The translations under genes were made by a program, and so were the position numbers. DNA of 20,982 nucleotides. Origin: an uncultured Clostridia bacterium. GTDB lineage: Bacteria > Bacillota > Clostridia > Oscillospirales > Acutalibacteraceae. Positions 7,431-15,997 of the stretch are shown piece by piece. Each line of letters begins with the position of its first letter. The first letter of the stretch is position 1. Location of the stretch: NCBI GenBank assembly GCA_937884625.1, contig CALGCE010000213.1, positions 1 through 20,982 on the forward strand. The letters run 5' to 3'. The notes beneath the pieces were generated by a model. It ran no database searches. It saw only the letters and a list, made by a program, of their open reading frames with translations, and was not told the origin of the DNA.

Positions 7431-9919
7431 TAATCTCTGTACTCCTCCATTATAAACGCCTCAAAAACGTCGCCCTCTTTAATATCGGCAAATTTTTCAA
7501 GACCTATACCGCACTCATAACCTTGTGCGACCTCTTTTACGTCGTCCTTAAAACGCCTGAGTGAAGATATTGCATCTTCGGCAATTACTATACCGTCACG
7601 AACGACACGAATCTGACACGCTCTTGTAACCTTTCCGTTTGTAACGTAACTTCCTGCGATAGTACCGACATTTGAAATCTTATAGGTGTTACGGACTTCA
7701 ACCGTTCCGAGTATGTTTTCTCTGTATTTCGGTGCTAACATACCCTTCATAGCAGACTCTATTTCTTCAATACAATCGTATATTACCCTATACATACGAA
7801 TATCTACACCGTCACGCTCTGCCGCCGCCTTTGCAACTGCATCGGGACGTACATTAAAGCCTACTATTATGGCACCCGAAGTCTGTGCAAGCATAACGTC
7901 AGACTCGTTTACAGCACCTACACCGCCGTGTACTACGCTAACCTTAACTTCTTCGTTGGAAAGTTTTTCAAGACTGTCCTTAACCGCCTCAACACTTCCC
8001 TGAACGTCCGCCTTTACGATTACGTTAAGCGATTTCAAATCGCCCTCGCTCAATTGTGAGAACAGATTGTCAAGCGTTACCTTTTCTTTTGAATTAAACA
8101 GGTCATTCTTTGCCTTTTCTTTTCTCTGTTCAACAAGTTCTCTTGCAAGGCGTTCATCCGAAACGGCGTCAAATCCGTCACCTGCGGACGGAGTTTCCGC
8201 AAGTCCCGTTATCTCTACCGGAACAGACGGACCTGCAACCTTAACCTCTTTGCCGTTTTCATCGGTCATCATTCTTACCCTACCGACAGATGTACCTGCG
8301 ACTATTATATCGCCGAAATTCAGCGTTCCGTTCTGAACAAGCAGAGTTGCAACAGGTCCACGTCCTTTATCAAGACGAGCCTCAATTACTACACCCTTTG
8401 CACGTCTATCGGGATTGGCTTTGAGTTCAAGCATTTCCGATACCAAAAGTACATTTTCAAGCAGTTTATCTATACCGTCACCCGTTTTTGCCGATACGGG
8501 TACGCATATAACGTCACCGCCCCATTCCTCGGGAACGAGTGAATGTTCGGTAAGTTGTTGCAAAATACGGTCGGGGTTAGCATCGGGTTTATCCATTTTA
8601 TTTATTGCAACTATTATCTGAACCTTTGCCGCTTTTGCGTGGTTTATTGCCTCTATTGTTTGTGGCATTATACCGTCGTCTGCGGCGACTACCAAAATTG
8701 CTATATCGGTAGCCATAGCACCCCTTTGACGCATAGCGGTAAATGCGGCGTGTCCGGGTGTGTCAAGGAAGGTTATATCCTGACCGTTGCAGTTTACCCT
8801 GTAAGCACCGATATGCTGTGTTATTCCGCCTGCCTCGGTATTTGTAACGGCAGTATGACGGATAGCGTCAAGAAGTGAAGTTTTACCGTGGTCAACGTGT
8901 CCCATAACTACTACAACAGGACTTCTCGGTTTTAAGTTCTCTTCGGTATCTTCGGTTACGTCCATAATCTTTTCTTCGATGGTTACTACTACCGCACGTT
9001 CGATTTTAGCACCCATCTCGCTAACTACTATCTCGGCGGTATCATAGTCGATAACCTGATTTACGTTTGCCATCATACCGAGTTTGAGAAGTACCTTAAT
9101 AACCTCTGCCGCCGTCTTTTTAAGACCTGCCGCAAGTTCGCCGACGGTTATTTCATCGCCCACCGTAACCGTAACGGGGGTCTTCTTTATTCTTTCGAGT
9201 TGCATACGGCGGAGTTTATCTGCCTCTGTTTCTCTCTTAACGCCCTGCGGACGGCGGTAATCCTGTGATTTCTGTTTAATCTTTTGCTTGCGTGTAAAGT
9301 TATCACGCATAGTATTTGCAGGTGCGATTGACTCATACTTTTCGTTATACTTATCAATGTTTACATTTGAAGTACGGGTATCAACGTGCCTTAACTGTGC
9401 AGGACCTCTGTTAGGTGCCTCGCCGTGTTTCTTTTCCTTTTTAGGCGGTGCTACAAGAGGACCTGTGTATACCTCTTTTTCTTCCTTTTTGGTTTCTTTC
9501 GGCTCGGCAGACTTTTTAGCAGGTTTCTTCTTTTGTTCTTCCTTTTTAGGCTCTGCTTTCTTTTCTACTGCAACCGCTTTTTCTTGCTTTTTAGGTGCCG
9601 ATTTACCCTCTGCGGCAGCGGCAGCAGCCTTTAACTGTTCAAGTATTGCCATTTGGTCGGCTAATTTTTTATCCTTTTCGCTCTGTCTTTCCTTTGCGGC
9701 GGCGGCACGGGTTTCCGCACCTGATGCAAAGTATTTTTCAAAACTTTTAACGGCGTGGCTCTTAGTAATAAAATCAAATACTATACTAATTTCCCTTTCG
9801 CCGAGTGATGCCGCCGACTTTTTCTCCTCGCCTATACACTCCAAAATTATTGCACACATTTCTTTTGAGGTCATACCGAAATCTTTCGCCAAATCACTTA
9901 TCTTATATTTATTTGTCAT
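7430..9919 (-). CDS. infB: Translation initiation factor IF-2
   Basis: 829 residues. IF-2 is the GTPase that places fMet-tRNA on the 30S subunit and promotes subunit joining. The N-terminus (about 1-55) is an IF2_N-like helical domain ([16 protein letters not shown]). Residues about 70-240 form a charged Ala/Lys/Glu low-complexity linker, and a second IF2_N domain follows at about 245-310 ([13 protein letters not shown]). The G domain has G1 GHVDHGKT at 340-347, G3 DTPGH at 386-390, G4 NKMD at 440-443 and the SAK motif near 480. Domains II, III and IV follow. It starts at ATG 9919, one base overlapping the ylxQ stop, and ends overlapping the rbfA start. The Lys/Glu-rich linker produces a long open frame on the opposite strand (about 9288-9980) that is not a gene. 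Confidence 0.98.
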   Translation of the reverse strand: MTNKYKISDLAKDFGMTSKEMCAIILECIGEEKKSAASLGEREISIVFDFITKSHAVKSFEKYFASGAETRAAAAKERQSEKDKKLADQMAILEQLKAAAAAAEGKSAPKKQEKAVAVEKKAEPKKEEQKKKPAKKSAEPKETKKEEKEVYTGPLVAPPKKEKKHGEAPNRGPAQLRHVDTRTSNVNIDKYNEKYESIAPANTMRDNFTRKQKIKQKSQDYRRPQGVKRETEADKLRRMQLERIKKTPVTVTVGDEITVGELAAGLKKTAAEVIKVLLKLGMMANVNQVIDYDTAEIVVSEMGAKIERAVVVTIEEKIMDVTEDTEENLKPRSPVVVVMGHVDHGKTSLLDAIRHTAVTNTEAGGITQHIGAYRVNCNGQDITFLDTPGHAAFTAMRQRGAMATDIAILVVAADDGIMPQTIEAINHAKAAKVQIIVAINKMDKPDANPDRILQQLTEHSLVPEEWGGDVICVPVSAKTGDGIDKLLENVLLVSEMLELKANPDRRAKGVVIEARLDKGRGPVATLLVQNGTLNFGDIIVAGTSVGRVRMMTDENGKEVKVAGPSVPVEITGLAETPSAGDGFDAVSDERLARELVEQRKEKAKNDLFNSKEKVTLDNLFSQLSEGDLKSLNVIVKADVQGSVEAVKDSLEKLSNEEVKVSVVHGGVGAVNESDVMLAQTSGAIIVGFNVRPDAVAKAAAERDGVDIRMYRVIYDCIEEIESAMKGMLAPKYRENILGTVEVRNTYKISNVGTIAGSYVTNGKVTRACQIRVVRDGIVIAEDAISSLRRFKDDVKEVAQGYECGIGLEKFADIKEGDVFEAFIMEEYRD

Positions 9920-10236
9920 TAAACATTTCCTCCCTGTTCTAGCCCTCTTAAAACGGAATTTGCAAACGAACTGTCGTTAATTGATAAAATTCCGCATCTT
10001 TTACCGATAGCACCGGAAACGGCTTCTATATTACAGTTATTAAGGTTTACAACCTTAATTCCTTTATTTTCGCAATGAAAGGTTATTTCTTTACGGCTTT
10101 TGTCCGATATGTCACTGCAAACAAGCACCATCTTTGCCCTGCCTGACTTGACCGACGACACCGCACTGTTCATACCGTATGACAGATTGCCTGATTTTGC
10201 CGCAAATCCGAGAAGTGTTAAAAACTTATCGTTCAA
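9919..10236 (-). CDS. ylxQ: L7Ae/L30e/S12e/Gadd45-family RNA-binding protein (YlxQ-like)
   Basis: 105 residues from a TTG at 10236. AGGAGA lies about 10 bases upstream, inside the end of ylxR, and the stop of ylxR overlaps the start (TTGA). The fold pattern fits the L7Ae-type kink-turn RNA-binding family: [43 protein letters not shown] split over a helix and strand, then [10 protein letters not shown] near residues 77-86. YlxQ sits between ylxR and infB across Firmicutes; its exact RNA target is not settled. No other start with a comparable ribosome site is visible. Confidence 0.9.
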   Translation of the reverse strand: MNDKFLTLLGFAAKSGNLSYGMNSAVSSVKSGRAKMVLVCSDISDKSRKEITFHCENKGIKVVNLNNCNIEAVSGAIGKRCGILSINDSSFANSVLRGLEQGGNV

Positions 10237-10499
10237 AGTTTTTCTATCTCCTCTCTTAAATTTGCGTAAATGCTTTTATCTATATTCATTTGGAAAGTGT
10301 GAGCAAAGGTATTTGCCTTTTCTGCCTTTTTAAGGCACTCTGCACTTTTACAAACGTATGCACCTCTGCCTGCAAGTTTTCCCGTAGTGTCTATGTGTAT
10401 TTCGCCGTCTTTGGTTTTTACTACCCTTACAAGTTCTCTTTTAGGTTTCATTTCTCTGCAAGCAGTACACATACGCATCGGCACTTTTCTGTTGGTCAA
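10233..10499 (-). CDS. rnpM: YlxR / RnpM family RNA-binding protein (DUF448)
   Basis: 88 residues, typical for the family. Characteristic motifs are MRMCTACREMKPKRELVRVV at the N-terminus and GKLAGRGAYVC in the middle. The start is a TTG at 10499 with AGGATG about nine bases upstream; no better in-frame ATG exists before the conserved CTAC motif. In Bacillus the YlxR protein has been linked to RNase P (hence RnpM) and to gene regulation; that is family knowledge and not visible here. It lies 27 bp after nusA and overlaps ylxQ by 4 bp, so the two are probably translated together. Confidence 0.92.
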   Translation of the reverse strand: MTNRKVPMRMCTACREMKPKRELVRVVKTKDGEIHIDTTGKLAGRGAYVCKSAECLKKAEKANTFAHTFQMNIDKSIYANLREEIEKL

Positions 10500-10526
10500 A
10501 ATCCGTCATCCTTTCAAGTTGGATAA

Positions 10527-11609
10527 TTATTCGCCGAAAAATCCGCTTTCGGGGTGAATGTCAATCTTCCAGCCCGTAAGTTTGGCAGCAAGGCGTACAT
10601 TTTGTCCCTTGTTGCCTATTGCAAGGGAGAGTTGTGCTTCGGGTACGCTCGCCTTACAAACCTTAGGCTCGGTACTCTCTATCTCTACCGATACAACCTT
10701 TGCAGGGGAAAGTGCCTCGCTTACAAATGCGACGGGGTCTTCGCTGTATTTAACAATATCTATTTTCTCGCCTGCAAGTTCTTCTACTATCTTATTTACA
10801 CGAGCACCCCTCGGTCCTATGCAGGCACCCACTGCGTCTATCTCGGTATTTTCCGACCATACTGCCATTTTAGTTCTCGAACCTGCCTGACGTGATATAG
10901 CCTTTATCTCTATCGTACCGTCAAATATTTCGGGTACTTCTGCCTCAAACAGACGCTTTACAAGACCCGGATGTGTTCTTGAAAGCATTATTTTAGGACC
11001 TCTCTCGGTTTCCTTTACGTCAACAACGTAAACCTTAATATGGTCGCCCTCGTTTAAAATTTCATCGGGAACCTGTTCAAGTTTAGGCAGTGTTGCCTCA
11101 CTGTGACCGATAGTAAGTATTGCGTTGCCGGTTTTCGGGTCTACTCTTTCGACTACCGCCGTTACGAGTTCCCTGTTACGGCTTTGGAATTCTGCCAATA
11201 CCTGACCTCTCTCCGCCTCTCTTACTCCCTGACGAAAATTGTTTTTTGAGTTTTGTGCTACTATTCTTCCGAACTTTTTAGGGTCTAGTTTTATATCAAT
11301 AAATCCGTCATTAACCGATTTTGAATCTATCTGTGCGGCATCCTCTTTTGAAATCTGTGTAAAGGGATTTTCAACCTCGTCTACTATCTCTTTACGTGCC
11401 GTAACGGTAAATACTTCCTTTTCGGTATCTATTGTGCAGGATACTATATCGTTACCGCCGTAGTCCTTTCTTGCGGCTACCACTATCGCTTCGGAAATCT
11501 TATCCGCTATAAACTCTTTCGGTATTCCCCTTTCTTCCTCCATAAGTTTAAGTGCTTCAAAAAAGTCCTTATTATCTTTTTTCTCTTTTGCAGTCATTCT
11601 CTTTGCCAT
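10527..11609 (-). CDS. nusA: Transcription termination/antitermination factor NusA
   Basis: 360 residues, normal for Firmicutes NusA, which lacks the C-terminal acidic repeats of E. coli. The N-terminal RNA-polymerase-binding domain spans about 1-130 (FFEALKLMEEERGIPKEFI ... KKFGRIVAQNSKN). An S1 domain lies around 135-200 (VTAVVERVDPKTGNAILTIG). KH1 (PRGARVNKIVEELAGEKIDIV) and KH2 (LAIGNKGQNVRLAAKLTGWKIDI) follow. ATG 11609 is preceded by a perfect GGAGGA. NusA modulates pausing, termination and read-through, and often autoregulates its own operon, which is relevant to the leader hairpin before rimP. It is separated from its usual neighbour rimP by the GH25 gene. Confidence 0.97.
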   Translation of the reverse strand: MAKRMTAKEKKDNKDFFEALKLMEEERGIPKEFIADKISEAIVVAARKDYGGNDIVSCTIDTEKEVFTVTARKEIVDEVENPFTQISKEDAAQIDSKSVNDGFIDIKLDPKKFGRIVAQNSKNNFRQGVREAERGQVLAEFQSRNRELVTAVVERVDPKTGNAILTIGHSEATLPKLEQVPDEILNEGDHIKVYVVDVKETERGPKIMLSRTHPGLVKRLFEAEVPEIFDGTIEIKAISRQAGSRTKMAVWSENTEIDAVGACIGPRGARVNKIVEELAGEKIDIVKYSEDPVAFVSEALSPAKVVSVEIESTEPKVCKASVPEAQLSLAIGNKGQNVRLAAKLTGWKIDIHPESGFFGE

Positions 11610-11634
11610 TTTTTATTCTTCCTCCAAAATATCC

Positions 11635-13029
11635 TTATTTAAAATAGTAAATATTCATATCGACGTTTCCGTTTATACCGTTCACGGTACCGCTGTTAGT
11701 ATATTGCCACATTATGTAATCTCCCGTATAAGTGCACTTATCATTCCACTGTGCAACCCAACGATTATACTGGTTGTAATCTTCGGAAGTCAACCGAGTT
11801 TTCCAAAAGTATAAATTTGCATAAACACCGGCATCATAGCCTGCGTTCTCTACCTTGCTTAAAAAATGCATGGCAATATCTTTGAGTTGATCATTTGTCA
11901 GACTGTTTTGCGATGCATCTTCTATATCGTACCAAACTCCAAGTGTAGGATTAAAACCTTTTATCATACCTAAAACGTGGTCTGCCTCACTGTCTGCACT
12001 TTGGGGGTTTTTCTCATCTACTGTATAAACCGTTTTGGCATAAGAATATAAATACACGCCGTAGGGAATACCAAGACGCTCACATTCGCTCATATTTCTT
12101 ATTGCCTGCGGGTCGTGTTGCTTTTCAATATTACTGCCATAACCTACTCTTATAATTGCAAACTGAATGCCGTCTGCTTTAACCTTTTCCCAATCTATTG
12201 TGCCTTTATTTTTTGAAACATCAATACCTATTAACTTTTCAGATGAATATCTGCCCTCGTTATATCCAAACTGCATATAATGTGTATAGTAAGCGGTATT
12301 ATCGCTGCCGAATGCCGCCTGCAAATCAGGATATGCATTTTTGTAATAATTAAAGTCGAAACGAATGTTTGCTCTTCTGCCCTCTTTCATACCATAGGTA
12401 ATAAAGTGGGTTATAAGCGACTGTGCATCGTCACCGAATACAGCACGCAAATCGCTGTAATTGTTCAAATAATAATCCTTATTATAAACAAGTGAATAAT
12501 CTTTTCCGTTATAAAATGAGGTTGAATTTGCAATACGACCTTCCTTTTTTCCGTAAGTGATATAGTGAAAATAGTATGATGATACATTATTCCCGAAAGC
12601 GTTACGCAAATCATTATATGTTTGAGCATAGCCAAACCAATCAAAACTGTTGCCGGGTCGTCTGCCCTCATAAACACCGCAGGTAATAAAGTGAACATAG
12701 TACGCTTCATTATTATTTCCGAATGCATTACGCAAATCAGGGTATTTATTCTTATAGTACGAAAGGTCAAAAACGCCGTTTGCGTCTCTTCCCTCTTTCA
12801 TACCGTAACTTAAAAAATGATTGAACAGTGCATTTTCATTATTGCCGAAAGCCGCTTTCAAATCCTTGTAAGTCTTTGAATAATAGGCGGCATCAAACAC
12901 CGCAGAATAGTCTATTCCACCACTGTAAGCGGAGGCGGCAGTTGATTTTATACTACCGACTTTCACAGAAAATCCAGCAATTATTACCGAAAATGTAATT
13001 ATAAGTAAAGTTTTAATTTTTTTATTCAT
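11635..13029 (-). CDS. Secreted GH25 lysozyme with five N-terminal 42-residue repeats
   Basis: 464 residues. Residues 1-34 are a signal peptide. Residues about 41-260 carry five copies of a repeat of the type FDxxYYKxxYPDLRxAFGxNxxAYYxHFxxYGxxEGR. Residues 268-464 are a GH25 muramidase: GIDVSKNKGTIDW (catalytic-site Asp270), FAIIRVGYG, GVYLYSYA, the WYDIED active-site strand, and a C-terminal MWQYTNSGTVNGINGNVDMN. It should cleave MurNAc-GlcNAc bonds in peptidoglycan outside the cell. The ATG overlaps the end of rimP by 8 bp, with AAAGGTGAA inside rimP as ribosome site, and the gene ends 25 bp before nusA. No separate promoter is visible, so a secreted wall hydrolase appears to be co-transcribed with rimP and nusA. 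That position is unusual. Confidence 0.94.
   Translation of the reverse strand: MNKKIKTLLIITFSVIIAGFSVKVGSIKSTAASAYSGGIDYSAVFDAAYYSKTYKDLKAAFGNNENALFNHFLSYGMKEGRDANGVFDLSYYKNKYPDLRNAFGNNNEAYYVHFITCGVYEGRRPGNSFDWFGYAQTYNDLRNAFGNNVSSYYFHYITYGKKEGRIANSTSFYNGKDYSLVYNKDYYLNNYSDLRAVFGDDAQSLITHFITYGMKEGRRANIRFDFNYYKNAYPDLQAAFGSDNTAYYTHYMQFGYNEGRYSSEKLIGIDVSKNKGTIDWEKVKADGIQFAIIRVGYGSNIEKQHDPQAIRNMSECERLGIPYGVYLYSYAKTVYTVDEKNPQSADSEADHVLGMIKGFNPTLGVWYDIEDASQNSLTNDQLKDIAMHFLSKVENAGYDAGVYANLYFWKTRLTSEDYNQYNRWVAQWNDKCTYTGDYIMWQYTNSGTVNGINGNVDMNIYYFK
12250..12909 (-). repeat. Five tandem 42-residue repeats in the GH25 protein
   Basis: Equivalent aromatic positions fall at residues 45, 87, 129, 182 and 224, giving a period of exactly 42 residues except for an ~11-residue insertion (SFYNGKDYSLV region) before the fourth copy. 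Each unit has an Asp-Leu-Arg/Lys/Gln, Ala-Phe-Gly core and ends in Gly-x-x-Glu-Gly-Arg. The DNA coding for the AFG core is also recognisably repeated. The units probably fold as small helical modules that bind the wall or space the catalytic domain; I do not assign a named family. Confidence 0.85.
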
Positions 13030-13468
13030 CTACGTTCACCTTTGAAATTAATTTTTTATCAATAGATATTTCTTCATTTTCACACAAGAGTTTTATTTCT
13101 TCGCCGTAAGATAAAAGTTTTCCCTCAACCGTCTTACTGCCGTTTAAGCATTTGAAAAGTTTGATTTTTACCTTTTTGCCTATGGCGTACTCAAAATGTT
13201 CTGGCTTACACAGTTCTCTTGTTAAACCCGCAGAACAAACTTCCAAATAATAAGAACCGTCAATCGGGTCTGCTTCGTCGATTATGGGGTCAATAGCGTG
13301 GGAAACATCAGTACAGTCATCTATACTGACACCGCCTATTTTATCTATAAACACCCTTAAATAATAAGACGCACCCTCTTTTAAATACTTAACGTCCCAG
13401 AGTGTGACTCCCTGTTCCTCAACCGTGTCCTTGATAAGATTATAAACCTTATCGGCAACTCCTGCCAT
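13022..13468 (-). CDS. rimP: Ribosome maturation factor RimP
   Basis: 148 residues, usual size for RimP, which assists 30S assembly. The N-terminal half shows the family pattern EEQGVTLWDVKYLKEGASYYLRVFID, then ISIDDCTDVSHAIDP-like GVSIDDCTDVSHAIDPIID and YLEVCSAGLTREL (the usual SPG is SAG here). The C-terminal half is the Sm-like KKVKIKL...GKLLSY barrel. ATG 13468 has a perfect GGAGG eight bases upstream. It is the first gene of the operon, behind a promoter and leader hairpin. It normally precedes nusA directly, but here the GH25 lysozyme intervenes. Confidence 0.95.
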   Translation of the reverse strand: MAGVADKVYNLIKDTVEEQGVTLWDVKYLKEGASYYLRVFIDKIGGVSIDDCTDVSHAIDPIIDEADPIDGSYYLEVCSAGLTRELCKPEHFEYAIGKKVKIKLFKCLNGSKTVEGKLLSYGEEIKLLCENEEISIDKKLISKVNVDE

Positions 13469-13481
13469 TTATACAACCTCC

Positions 13482-13512
13482 AAAACAAAAGTGAGCGGGT
13501 TGCCCCACTCAC
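13482..13512 (-). terminator. Leader hairpin with T-rich tract before rimP (terminator or attenuator)
   Basis: On the minus strand GTGAGTGGG (13512-13504) pairs with CCCGCTCAC (13499-13491) as a 9-bp stem containing one G-U pair. The loop is GCAA, a GNRA-type tetraloop. TTTTGTTTT (13490-13482) follows immediately, then the rimP GGAGG. The shape is that of an intrinsic terminator. It lies 13 bases or so downstream of the predicted start of transcription of the rimP operon and could act as an attenuator; alternatively it ends the upstream ABC ATPase transcript. Confidence 0.75.
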
Positions 13513-13532
13513 CTTTCTGAATACTATCACAT

Positions 13533-13560
13533 ATTATAACACATATTTTGTAAAAATCAA
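13533..13560 (-). promoter_or_regulatory. Sigma-A-like promoter of the rimP-nusA-infB superoperon
   Basis: On the minus strand TTGATT (13560-13555) and a perfect TATAAT (13538-13533) are separated by 16 bases. The predicted start of transcription is near 13526, about 58 bp before the rimP ATG, with the hairpin lying between. The promoter lies in the 120-bp gap after the ABC ATPase stop (13589). No other good promoter was seen before the twelve collinear genes downstream. Confidence 0.68.
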
Positions 13561-13588
13561 GTGTTTTTTATAAATTTCTTTGCCGATT

Positions 13589-14731
13589 TCAGTTACAAAT
13601 TGTAACCTCTGTATCCTTATCAAACAAATGGATTTTTTGAGGTTCAATTGTAATTGTAATCGTGTCGCCCGGACGAGCAGTAGAAGTAGGCGAAACACGT
13701 GCATTAATAGACTGCCCTTCACAGTTCATATAAAGGTAGGTTTCTGCACCCATAAGTTCGGTAACTTCTACGTTAGCCTCAACCTTACCGTCAGGGAACT
13801 GTGCAATAAGGTCTTCCTCATTATGAACGTCCTCAGGACGGATACCCATAATAACTTCCTTATCAACGTATGCTTCAAGGCAATCTTTCTTGTTTTTATC
13901 TGCCGGAAGTTTGATTTTGTATTTAACACCTGCACGGGTTTTTGTATCTTCCGAGCCAAACTCTACGAAGAAATCACTACCCTCTTTAAGAAGTTTTGAT
14001 TCTATAAAGTTCATCTGCGGAGAACCGATAAATCCTGCAACGAAAAGATTGCACGGATATTTATACAAATTATTAGGTGTATCAACCTGCTGGATAAGAC
14101 CGCTCTTCATTACAACGATACGGGTACCCATCGTCATAGCCTCTGTCTGGTCGGGGGTAACGTAGATAAACGTTGTACCCAAACGCTGATGGAGTTTTGA
14201 AATCTCGGTACGCATCTGTGCACGAAGTTTAGCATCCAAGTTAGAAAGCGGTTCGTCGAGCAGGAATACCTTTGGTTCACGAACGATTGCACGACCGAGT
14301 GCAACACGCTGACGCTGACCACCGGACAAAGCCTTCGGCTTACGCTCTAAAAGATGCTCAATATCAAGAACCCTTGCAGCCTCTTCAACACGGCGTTTGA
14401 TTTCGTCCTTTGATGTTTTTCTGAGTTTAAGACCGAATGCCATATTATCAAATACGGTCATGTGCGGATACAAAGCATAGTTCTGGAAAACCATTGCTAT
14501 ATCACGGTCTTTCGGTGCAACGTCGTTAACAAGACGGTCGCCGATATAAACCTCACCGTCGGAAATCTCTTCAAGACCTGCTACCATACGAAGTGTGGTA
14601 GACTTACCGCAACCCGAAGGACCGACCAAAATAATAAATTCTTTATCCTTAATTTCAAGGTTAAAATCCGAAACAGCAGTTACACCGCCCGGATACCTCT
14701 TATATACGTTGCGTAGTGATAAACTTGCCAT
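13589..14731 (-). CDS. MsmK/UgpC-type sugar ABC transporter ATPase with altered H-loop
   Basis: 380 residues, the length of MsmK/UgpC/MalK-type ATPases with a C-terminal TOBE/OB regulatory domain. Walker A is GPSGCGKST (37-45), the Q-loop is [10 protein letters not shown], the signature is LSGGQ (135-139), Walker B is VFLLDE with catalytic Glu160, and the D-loop is SNLDAK. The switch region, normally YVTHDQ, reads YVTPDQ: codon 193 (14155-14153) is CCC, so the H-loop histidine needed by most ABC ATPases for hydrolysis is Pro193. Residues about 240-380 match the TOBE region ([18 protein letters not shown]). ATG 14731 has a perfect AGGAGG upstream. No permease or binding protein is adjacent; such orphan ATPases often serve several sugar importers. 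Whether this one is active is uncertain. Confidence 0.9.
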   Translation of the reverse strand: MASLSLRNVYKRYPGGVTAVSDFNLEIKDKEFIILVGPSGCGKSTTLRMVAGLEEISDGEVYIGDRLVNDVAPKDRDIAMVFQNYALYPHMTVFDNMAFGLKLRKTSKDEIKRRVEEAARVLDIEHLLERKPKALSGGQRQRVALGRAIVREPKVFLLDEPLSNLDAKLRAQMRTEISKLHQRLGTTFIYVTPDQTEAMTMGTRIVVMKSGLIQQVDTPNNLYKYPCNLFVAGFIGSPQMNFIESKLLKEGSDFFVEFGSEDTKTRAGVKYKIKLPADKNKKDCLEAYVDKEVIMGIRPEDVHNEEDLIAQFPDGKVEANVEVTELMGAETYLYMNCEGQSINARVSPTSTARPGDTITITIEPQKIHLFDKDTEVTICN

Positions 14732-14847
14732 AAGTATAAACCTCCTATAATTGACACTTCACAGCATTATAAGTATACCAAATTCAAACGAAAATTTCTA
14801 TAATGAATTCTTCCAATGTTATAAAAATTTTTTGTTTAAAATGTACA

Positions 14848-15561
14848 TTAAATTTGAGATAATGCAGATTTTACCTGTTCTTCGGTCATTTTAAGACACT
14901 GCCCACTTTTAAGATGCGTCGGCAGGGTAAGATTTCCGACAGAGTGTCTGTGAAGTGTGTTTACTCCAAGACCTACCGTACCGAACATTCGCTTTATTTG
15001 ATGATATTTGCCCTCTTTTATTACAATTCTTGCCGAATTTTCGCCTATCGGTTCCAAAATCGCACTCTTACACACCGTACCGTCGGCAAGTACCACACCT
15101 TTTGCAAAAATTTTGCACATTTCATCTGTAACAGCACCGTCAAGACCTGCTATATAACACTTCGGGATATTCTTTTTGGGCGATATACAGTCGTGGGCAA
15201 ATGCACCGTCGTCGGTTATGATAAGAAGTCCCGTTGTATCCTTGTCCAATCTGCCGACGGGAAAAAGTCCCTGCCTTTTAAGTTCGGGCGGTACCAAATC
15301 AATCACCGTTTGTCTTGACTTATCGTTTGATGCAGACAGTATCCCTGACGGCTTATTGAGAAGTATATAAATATATTCCTCATATCCCACATCTTTGCCT
15401 TTGTGTGTGACTTTATTGCTATCGGTATCTATTATATACGCAGGGTCAGCAGTCACCTTGTTATTGACCGAAACAAAACCGTGTCTTATATCATTTTTAG
15501 CATTTCTGCGTGTCATATTCAACTGACAGGAAATAAATTTATCAAGTCTTTGATTATTCAT
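14848..15561 (-). CDS. rsuA: RsuA/RluB-family rRNA pseudouridine synthase
   Basis: 237 residues. An N-terminal S4 RNA-binding domain (about 1-57: RLDKFISCQLNMTRRNAKNDI ... VSVNNKV) is followed by the catalytic domain with ILLNKPSGILSAS (66-78) and the signature VGRLDKDTTGLLIITDDG, catalytic Asp106. A C-terminal EGKYHQIKRMF block matches family members that modify 16S or 23S rRNA. The small S4 plus catalytic architecture and DKDTTG favour the 16S U516 enzyme, but RluB/RluF-type specificity cannot be excluded from sequence alone. ATG 15561 overlaps the preceding DUF4830-type gene by 8 bp. The 116 bp after it, before the ABC gene, contain only A/T-rich sequence with no clear terminator. Confidence 0.92.
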   Translation of the reverse strand: MNNQRLDKFISCQLNMTRRNAKNDIRHGFVSVNNKVTADPAYIIDTDSNKVTHKGKDVGYEEYIYILLNKPSGILSASNDKSRQTVIDLVPPELKRQGLFPVGRLDKDTTGLLIITDDGAFAHDCISPKKNIPKCYIAGLDGAVTDEMCKIFAKGVVLADGTVCKSAILEPIGENSARIVIKEGKYHQIKRMFGTVGLGVNTLHRHSVGNLTLPTHLKSGQCLKMTEEQVKSALSQI

Positions 15562-15997
15562 ACGTTCCTCCGCTTTTTTTGAGGGATTTCATACTTCCGT
15601 TTATTGAATTCTCCGATACATCTCCGCCAATTACCCTGCCGTTATAAACAATTAAATTTAAATGCGTATTCTCTTTATCCTTTAATTTATATTTATACAC
15701 GGTAACCGTACTGCCTGCATACTTTTTTAAATCATATCCCGCTGTTTTTTGGATTTCATTATATTTTTCATAGGTGTCCGAAAACTCCTGCGGTATAACA
15801 GTCTTTTTGCTTTGGATACATTCTTCATATATATCATATCCGAGCGATGTTGCAAAGTCTGTCCTTTTTGCATTTGTATCGGCGTTTTTCGGTATATTTT
15901 TCGCCTCGCTTACCTGACTTGCAAGTGCAATTACAAGCAAGACCGAACATAGTAACGCTATGAGTTTTGAGCGGGTAAAGGTTATAAAAAGTTTCAC
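15554..15997 (-). CDS. Membrane-anchored DUF4830-type protein
   Basis: 147 residues from a GTG at 15997 with GGGGTG about five bases upstream. Residues about 9-28 form one hydrophobic segment (KLIALLCSVLLVIALA) that is either a signal anchor or an uncleaved signal peptide, so the rest is probably extracytoplasmic. The remainder matches my memory of the DUF4830 pattern: R..FA.SLGYDIYEE, IPQEFSDTYEKYNEIQK, AGYDLKKYAGSTVTVYKY, and a NGRVIGGDVS strand. No biochemical function is established. It lies between ispF and the pseudouridine synthase gene, which it overlaps by 8 bp. Its start codon lies inside an inverted repeat, described separately. Confidence 0.75.
   Translation of the reverse strand: MKLFITFTRSKLIALLCSVLLVIALASQVSEAKNIPKNADTNAKRTDFATSLGYDIYEECIQSKKTVIPQEFSDTYEKYNEIQKTAGYDLKKYAGSTVTVYKYKLKDKENTHLNLIVYNGRVIGGDVSENSINGSMKSLKKSGGTYE

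Noticed and set aside
9288..9980. 230-codon open frame on the plus strand opposite the start of infB
   Set aside because: It mirrors the Lys/Glu/Ala low-complexity linker of IF-2 (giving Phe/Ser/Leu-rich nonsense), has no ribosome site, and IF-2 is unquestionable on the other strand.
13592..13606. Palindrome GTTACAA-A-TTGTAAC at the end of the ABC ATPase gene
   Set aside because: Seven-base arms with a one-base centre fall within the last codons (VTICN, stop) and no T-tract follows; could be an operator but nothing supports it.
14732..14847. Promoter for the ABC ATPase gene
   Set aside because: A TATAAT-like box (with TATACT beside it) exists, but no -35-like hexamer is found at 16-18 bases, so I do not call it.
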